This document shows positions 57,650 through 64,000 of a DNA stretch of 64,000 bases, one piece after another. The translations under genes were made by a program, and so were the position numbers. Where the stretch lies: NCBI GenBank assembly GCA_030848705.1, contig CM061245.1, forward strand, positions 41,978,711 through 42,042,710, written 5' to 3'. This stretch comes from Heracleum sosnowskyi (lineage: Eukaryota; Streptophyta; Magnoliopsida; Apiales; Apiaceae). The notes beneath the pieces are model-generated. The model had not been told where the DNA came from and searched no databases. It saw nothing but the letters and a program-made list of their open reading frames with translations. How positions within the stretch are numbered: the first letter of the stretch is position 1; each line of letters starts with the position of its first letter.

Positions 57650-59196
57650 CTAGCTGCTCCTGATTTCTTCAATCTTCTTCAGAATGGCACTTCTTGCAAC
57701 CTCAGAAAATCCCCTTGTGTTTTTGAAGCCTGAGAAGACCTTCACCAAGGTAGAATATCCTTCATTCAGCACTTGTTGCAGGGGCCATGCTCTCACCTTC
57801 CCTCCTTTGTAGACAAAGGTTAGTCTTTCAGGCATATCTCTGAATTTGTCTGTGCCTCTTATTTCACTAACTTCATCAAGGAAAAGATCCATGGTTGAGT
57901 ACTCCTGTATGTCTGCAATGTACAAAAAGTCTGCCTTGTTCTGAACTGGCTTGGCAACTTTTGGTGCAATGTTCAGCTTGATTGGTTCTTGTTGAGCTCT
58001 CTTAATTGGTTCCCTTTTTCTTGACTTCTTTTCAGCTTCAATGATGAAATTAGGGAAAACCAAGTTTTCAAACTCAACAGACTCTTCTTTAGGCTCTACA
58101 GGAGTCTCATGGAAGGTGGTTTGAGATTGAGTTGTAGCTGGAATATGATCTCCAAAGTCAATTCTCCTCCCTGTATCTCTCTTCTCTTCCACTTTCTCGG
58201 GAGAGACAGGCCTATGTGATCTTTGCTTCCATCTGGTAGGCTTGGCCTTAGGCACTGTCTTCCTTTTCTTCAGTTTCCTTTTAGTAGGGGCTTCTTCCTC
58301 TACAACCTCACTACTTTCTTCCTCCATCTCCCTCATAAGTTCTTGGGCCAATCTAGCTTGTTTTTCAGGTGTAGATTCAAAACCCTGGGGATTGGCTTCT
58401 TTCCTCAATCTGGAAATCTCTTCTGTTTTGGCTTCATTGAACCTGGGATGGCTGCTTGTGATGTGAATTTCTTTACCATTTCTGTAGATAACAGCCAACC
58501 CTTGTCTCAGCTCTATGTCATTAGTAGTCTTGAGATTCATGATAAGAGCTGCTAACACCTTAGAATCATCAGGCTTGGGGAATGGATAGTCCACCTCTAA
58601 TTTGTTCTTGCCATAATGTCTTGGTGGTGAACCAGTCCTGTCACTGAATATTGGTTCAAACTTCATGACACTTGAATGTTCAGCATCATATTCCTTTTGC
58701 AAAATAATGGTATCAGGAGTGAGAACTTTCAGGATAGTTGTGTGGACAGGCACTGATTTTGTTTATGATGAAGTCACAACCTTGAAGATGGATTCTTTGA
58801 TTAACCTCTCTGAATTGAGGAAGGCTTGAACATCCTTAGCTGGAGGAGAGACCACTTTTGTGAGTTGAAACTCACTTGGATTTACTATGATTTGAGGTGG
58901 CTCCCCTTGGCATGATGGCACACATTTGGCTGAAGAGGTTACTATTTCAGAGACCACTAGTGCACTCTCCCCCTTTTTGTTATCATCAAAGGTCTGAGTA
59001 ACACCAGTAGCCTGCAGTAACTGTTGCAGAAGCTGAGTATGTAGATTTTGGTTAGCCAAGAAGGTGTTCATTTGCTTTTCCATCTTATCCATCCTCACCG
59101 TAAGGGCAGCCACATCTTTCACCGGCTTATCTTGCTTGAATCTTTGAGAGGTAGAAGGAGCAACAACATCAACTCTTCTTTCTAAAGCATCCTTTA
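57650..59196 (-). pseudogene. Env-like 3' ORF of Sirevirus-like element, C-terminal part
   Basis: A long frame next to the 3' LTR, where Sireviruses carry an env-like ORF. From the interior outward: a predicted coiled coil (RMDKMEKQMNTFLANQN near 59,080), a Ser/Val-rich linker, then a charged region with KRKLKKRKTVPKAK and SRKREPIKRAQQ (nuclear-signal-like) and a globular end. One in-frame TAA at 58,763-58,765 splits it; the frame is otherwise continuous to TAG 57,650-57,652. It joins in frame to 62,429-64,000 across the solo LTR. The function of such ORFs is not established, and I see no clear transmembrane segment. Confidence 0.6.
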
Positions 59197-62100
59197 AGTG
59201 ACGCCCTCCAAATCCGGGGTACAGATTTGGGGAGTCACCCGACCAACGGAACACAATATATAAACCTGGATATAACACATGCATAATATATAATGACATA
59301 AATACCCCTTAACCAAGACCGCATCCAGATTATGGCATTGAACACAAGCTTCTACATTCTATTATTAATACAAACCAGTTTTCAGAGTTAATAACATTAC
59401 AACTTCAAGTTCAAAGCTAGACATCTAGTCTAACTAACAAAACAAACAACTACCCTGCCAATAACAACCACTCGAGGGGCTCTCCTAGCTGCCGGAGAAC
59501 TATCGCTCGCGCTGTGACGACTCATGCTCTCGCTTCACTGGAATAGGGTTATAAAACAACAAGCAAGAGTGAGCCAAAAGTGCTCAGCAAGCATAATATA
59601 TATTTCAATCACAAGTTATAAAGATATGAATTCACAATATCTGAATCATCAATATTCAAGTCGAACATATGCTTTTTAACAATTTCAATTGAAGGAAAAG
59701 GAATTAGAATTGGACTTCTACATTTTTCAAATCAAATCAAAGGTTGAGCTGCTGATCAGTCACGCATCAACCCCGGACTTGCTTATAGCAAAGTCCTCTA
59801 CTGGATCCTAGGCCAATCTGGGCCTTAAATTATTCCGACCATAAATATGGCCCGACCAATTACTGGTCCCATTTTAAAAACATGCCAATTCTATCACAGA
59901 GTATAAGCAATAATACGCATCACAAGATAATAACAAATGTCAAGTACAATAATTGAAAAAGAGCTTCAACTACTCAATATCAAATGAAGTTCGAGAAATA
60001 AGGGCGGAATAGTATCAACGGTACAACGTACTCGTTTAAGAAGGAAGTCAATGGTTGTAGTCAATAATCAATGGTTGTATTCAATATGAAAGGAATTGGA
60101 GGTGAAGGTTTCCGATAACCAACATGATTGTGTATTAATCAAGGAGTTAGGTATATTTATGGAAATGGAATCAGTTGCTCAAATACGGAATGAAGAATTG
60201 ATAATCTGAATCGTTCTGGTGATATCATGTATATAGGTATTGAAAAAAATAACAATTTGATCAACAAGTAAAGACACAGATACTTGCCTGGTCTACGAAG
60301 CTGACGGGATTCTACCTCGTTCACTCTACTTTCTCCTTTCCCTTGCTCCGGGAACTCGATTCTATAATAAACAACTTAACAGTAAGTCTAACTATCCTCG
60401 TTCTATCCTCGACACATGTTAATAATCATAATTCACATTTAAACAAGTAACCGGGTACTTATCGAACGCCCGGACTAATTTACGGTACTTAAGACTCGGA
60501 CACTAACCCTCGTACGGGCATTTACGGACTATAAAACACATTACACAACTCATACGAATCATATAACACTTATAAATATTTTTAGAACAATATTCGAGGC
60601 TTATTTGAATTTAAATAAGTCACAGACAATTTTTAAATCGAAAATCAGATTTTTAATCCCAATATAAGTATAAAAAAATATTTAAAGAAATTAATAAAAA
60701 TTAATTGACATTTTTCAAATATTGAAACTATTTTTAAATAATTAAATTAAGCTAGAAAATAATTAAACTTAATTTAAATTAATTAAATCCAATTAAAAAT
60801 TAATTATTAATAATTAACTGATTAAAAGAATTAATCAATTAATTCAATAAATTAATTATTAATTAAAAATAATCAAAATAATTAAATTTAATCAGTTTTC
60901 GAATTTAAATAAATAATAATAATTTTCCAGAATTTTCTGAATTTAAAAATGTATTAAAATAAAAATATGATTTTTATAAATATTTAAACTATTTTCGAAT
61001 TATTTTTAAAAATAAAATTCAAAAACAGTTTTCTGAAAATGAATTAGGGTTTTGAAGATTAAAACCGGGTCAGAAAACGGGTCAACGGGTCGGGTCACGG
61101 GTCGCCAAGAACAATCCGGGTCGCGAAGAACTTGCCGGAAAATTCCCAGAATCCGGTGACCTGCCCAGAATCCGGCAACTCAAAAACTTACTAAAAATTG
61201 GGGCTTTTTACACCAAAACATTCCTTGTAAATTCAGCTATTCATGCCGATCAAAAACAAACCAAAAACATAGCCGGAAATTCAATCCCGGCCAAATTCCG
61301 GCGAGCTCAACAAATTTTCCGATCTACAAAAATCTTACATGAAACTCCACGTTCTTTATGTTAAAATGAAGCTAAGAACACATACAACAAAAGCCCTCTA
61401 TCAAAAACAATGTCAGATCATTCATATGAACGGACTATTCAAAAGAAAAATCGGGCAAAAACCCTAAAATCGAATTTCTCAAAATCGAACATAAACATGA
61501 AATTAAATTCCTACTAATTAGAACCCTAGGAACATGTTAGAAGCAATCAATTGAACGGAGAATCAACGGAATGAAAATCCCCAATTCGAATAAGAACCCT
61601 AATTTAATTCGAATATTGAAAATTTCATATAAAATTGAAAAATTTCCAGATGATGAAACGGTTGGAGGATTCTGAAACTAGAGCTCAAGATCTTTGATTT
61701 GAGTACTTGAACTTAAGATTTGGATTTCAATAACACCTTCAAAATTGTGTTTGATCTTCAAGAACACGAAGAACACGGTTCGGGGATTTTTATAATTTCG
61801 ATAATATTAAATGCAGATTATGAAAGGTATAATGTACTATTCGTCTTTTTATATTTAGTGAAAAATAATACCCCAAACGACATTTTTGGATCGATATAGA
61901 TCTATTGGATCGTTTTAAAACCCCAATAAGGTAAAATACACGTTTTACGAGATGATAATTATCTACAAAGACTGATAATTATCCAAATCAATACATATCA
62001 TTTATATAACTAATGCTCAAGAATACTGGGGCTATGACAGATGTATCATTGATACAGACGATATATCAATTGCCCTAAACAATTAGGGTTTGGAATAATT

Positions 62101-62428
62101 TTTCCCTTTCTGAATAAAACGAATAATATTGACAATGTCGAATAATTAGGGATATAATGATACGAATAAATCTTCCGATAATGATTCGGATATGAATGAC
62201 GAAGGGATAATAATTATGTACAAAATTTTAACGGGGCCCTTGAATTTACAAAACGGGGCTCAAAATTGAAGATAATTCCAAATGACAAGATATTTGAAAG
62301 GGGCTTTCGACTCACCAATTAGCACATAATCACTTAACAACCGTAACTTATTAATATCCAAATGCTCCACAATAATTATTCTAGACAAAATATAATTTAT
62401 ATTATTAATAAAGTTCACGGATCTTACA
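59197..62428 (-). mobile_element. Tekay-family solo LTR, 3232 bp
   Basis: The plus strand starts AGTGACGCCCTCC and ends GTGAACTTTATT-complement to TCTTACA; on the minus strand it reads TGTAAGATCCGTGAAC...GGAGGGCGTCACT. The duplication CTTTA flanks it (59,192-59,196 and 62,429-62,433). Length and module order (GGTTGAGCTGCTGATCAGTC block, AT-rich TTAATTAA block, CCGG boxes) match the LTRs at 33,787 and 42,775 but with much divergence, so it is an older relative. There is no interior or second LTR, which implies LTR-LTR recombination. It lies in the env-like ORF. Confidence 0.88.
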
Positions 62429-64000
62429 CTTTACCCCATCAAGATGGCCTTTGATGTCATCTGTGTTTGCTCTCTGCTGAAGGATGTGGGCCTGATGAAG
62501 CTGAAGTGATGCCACAAAATTCTGAATAGTAGTGGCATGCAAGGGATTGGATGTTTGAGCTTCACCATGTGCCCTTTGATAATTCTTGAGAATGACTGCC
62601 TTGGTGTCATTGTGAACATATGAGTTTGAAAACAACCAAGGAGGCATCTCTTGGAGAGTGGAAGGGCCTTCATCTCCTCCTTCACCACTCTCAGAATCAT
62701 CACTGTCTTCATCATACTCAAAGTCTTCACCAACTCCTAGATGCAGATTTTGAATTGCTTCTTTTGCCCTAGACATTGATTCAGTAGTGTGTACCAAATG
62801 CAACATCCTTTTTGCATTGCCCTGTCCAGCCAAGAATTAATAAGCTGGATCAGGATGAGTAAATGTCTCAGAATTCAGGTTGACTTGATCCAACTCATGT
62901 TGATATTCAAGTTGGAACAACCTCTCCTTGTCTGCCTCATTGACATCCATTAACTCACTTGCAATGGTTGTGTCTTTCATCCTTATCTCTCCTGTACCTT
63001 CCTTTCTCTCATTTTCTCTCTGTTCTTGCATCAGGGGCTCCCCCTGGCTCACACCCCTCACACCCTCACCTTCACCTACTAAGGTGGAACTCTCAATGCT
63101 CACTTTTACCATACTGGAAGAAATAGTGTGTCCCTCTTTCTCTCCCTCTCCTTTTGCCTAGCTGCAAGCCAGCCCCTCACTCTCAGTAGCTTCACTCCCT
63201 TCGCTCAATTCTAAGAGTGTTTGAACTACTACTAACTCATCCACACTTGAAGTTGTAATATTTGAAGTTTGAAGTGCAAGTGTGAAAGGAGTATCTGTAG
63301 AGGTAGTAGAAGTATATGTCAACGGATAGCTGATTTGAGGCATATCCGTAGACTGACAAACACTCATCAACGGATGAGAGATATCCGTAGATGAAGAAAA
63401 AGAAGTAGCTTTTGAAATTGAGACTATGGCTGAATATGTGGAGATTGATTTTAAATTGAGAGCCACAGATGGAGCCAAAGTCTTAGAAATGATACATTGG
63501 TGGTCCAACAATTCATCAAGAAGATGATGACCACCAATTTCAGAGTGGGCCTTCTCCAAGAAGGTTAAAGATGGAGAATCAGGAATGGATGTGTGAATCA
63601 TGTCCACATCCAAAGAGAGAGTAGGCGAGCTTGGGATTTCTGTGTCAGTTTGAATGAGTAAAGAATGGGGATGTGACTCCACATTTACTGGAGCCACATC
63701 AAACTGAATTTGTGATGGTGCCATTGACACTGTGTGTGATCCCTGTGCAACCCCAGATATCTTAGACCTCTTTCTCCTTTTATAGGCATTGGTTGTATCT
63801 GTAGGGCTTCTGGTGTCCCTATCCCTCTAGTGTTGTGTCCCTGGTTGGGGACTATTTTCAATAGCAACATCCTTTTGGGAGGATGCCACTAGGGATGTGA
63901 TAACTTCCTTTTCAACCACTGTATCTTTTTGAGAAGATACAGGGTGGCTTGGCTGGGACACACTAATCTCACCCTCCTTGTTCTTGGGGTTTCTTTGATG
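62429..64000 (-). pseudogene. Env-like 3' ORF of Sirevirus-like element, N-terminal part (runs off the window)
   Basis: Continues the frame of 57,650-59,196. Features: a basic patch YKRRKRSK (near 63,780), a long Ser/Thr-rich region (63,160-63,730), an acidic patch EDFEYDEDSDDSESGEGGDE (near 62,690-62,735) and a helical segment (LHQAHILQQRANTDDIKGHL, near 62,470). In-frame stops lie at 62,837-62,839 (TAA), 63,158-63,160 (TAG) and 63,827-63,829 (TAG), with no frameshift seen across the whole stretch. The reverse transcriptase, integrase and 5' LTR would lie to the right of the window. Confidence 0.55.

Noticed and set aside
57443..57733. 96-codon plus-strand ORF
   Set aside because: It runs antisense to the 3' end of the Sirevirus-like element and has no family resemblance.

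Overview
This is a transposon-dense stretch of nuclear DNA from a flowering plant. Plant-type LTR retrotransposons with initiator-Met primer sites, AT-rich spacers, MULE-type foldback elements and spliced, decayed host exons all point that way. A eudicot is most likely; I cannot name the genus. I see no intact host gene, no rRNA, tRNA or CRISPR, and nothing bacterial. Almost every boundary below is fixed by target-site duplications (TSDs) read directly from the sequence.

Left part (1-13,404): a decayed protein phosphatase 2C gene end (53-580), a small foldback element (695-1064), then a repeat unit present three times. Copy 1 (1319-8340) is split by a 4.77-kb Ty1/copia element (2261-7025, TSD GGTAA). 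Copy 2 (8341-10464) is a tandem duplicate with a deletion of about 0.6 kb. Copy 3 (about 10,720-13,145) lacks a MULE-type MITE that copies 1 and 2 share. A thioredoxin-fold (nucleoredoxin-like) gene fragment lies between copies 2 and 3.

Middle left (13,405-27,273): a long MULE-type foldback element (9-bp TSD TTTATAGTA) carries, seven bases from its left tip, a 12.6-kb non-autonomous Ty3/gypsy element (13,421-26,036, TSD GAAAT). Its LTRs are about 4.87 kb each, and its short interior holds only decayed coding remnants.

Middle right (28,086-55,160): a minus-strand gypsy solo LTR (28,091-29,241, TSD TGTTA) is abutted by a minus-strand Ty1/copia array with the layout LTR-internal-LTR-internal-LTR (29,248-55,155) and a single outer TSD, GTTAC. 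One internal copy has an intact 1370-codon gag-pol. The other is split by a 12.2-kb Ty3/gypsy chromovirus of Tekay type (33,787-45,982, TSD TACTT) with equal 3208-bp LTRs, an intact gag-pol and an extra upstream ORF. That gypsy element looks like the youngest insertion in the window.

Right part (55,161-64,000): AT-rich spacer and small-element debris, then the 3' part of a minus-strand Sirevirus-like copia element (LTR end, polypurine tract, very long env-like 3' ORF with four in-frame stops). It is interrupted by a Tekay-family solo LTR (59,197-62,428, TSD CTTTA). The element continues past the window.

The most unusual signal is in the copia array. The 17 nt directly adjoining the LTR, where a tRNA primer site should be, do not match initiator-Met tRNA. 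They are perfectly complementary to a segment inside the LTR, which has the geometry of self-primed reverse transcription. Other points of interest are the gypsy element's extra ORF with splice-like signals, the non-autonomous giant-LTR element that shares LTR modules with the intact one, and the nested insertion chronology.
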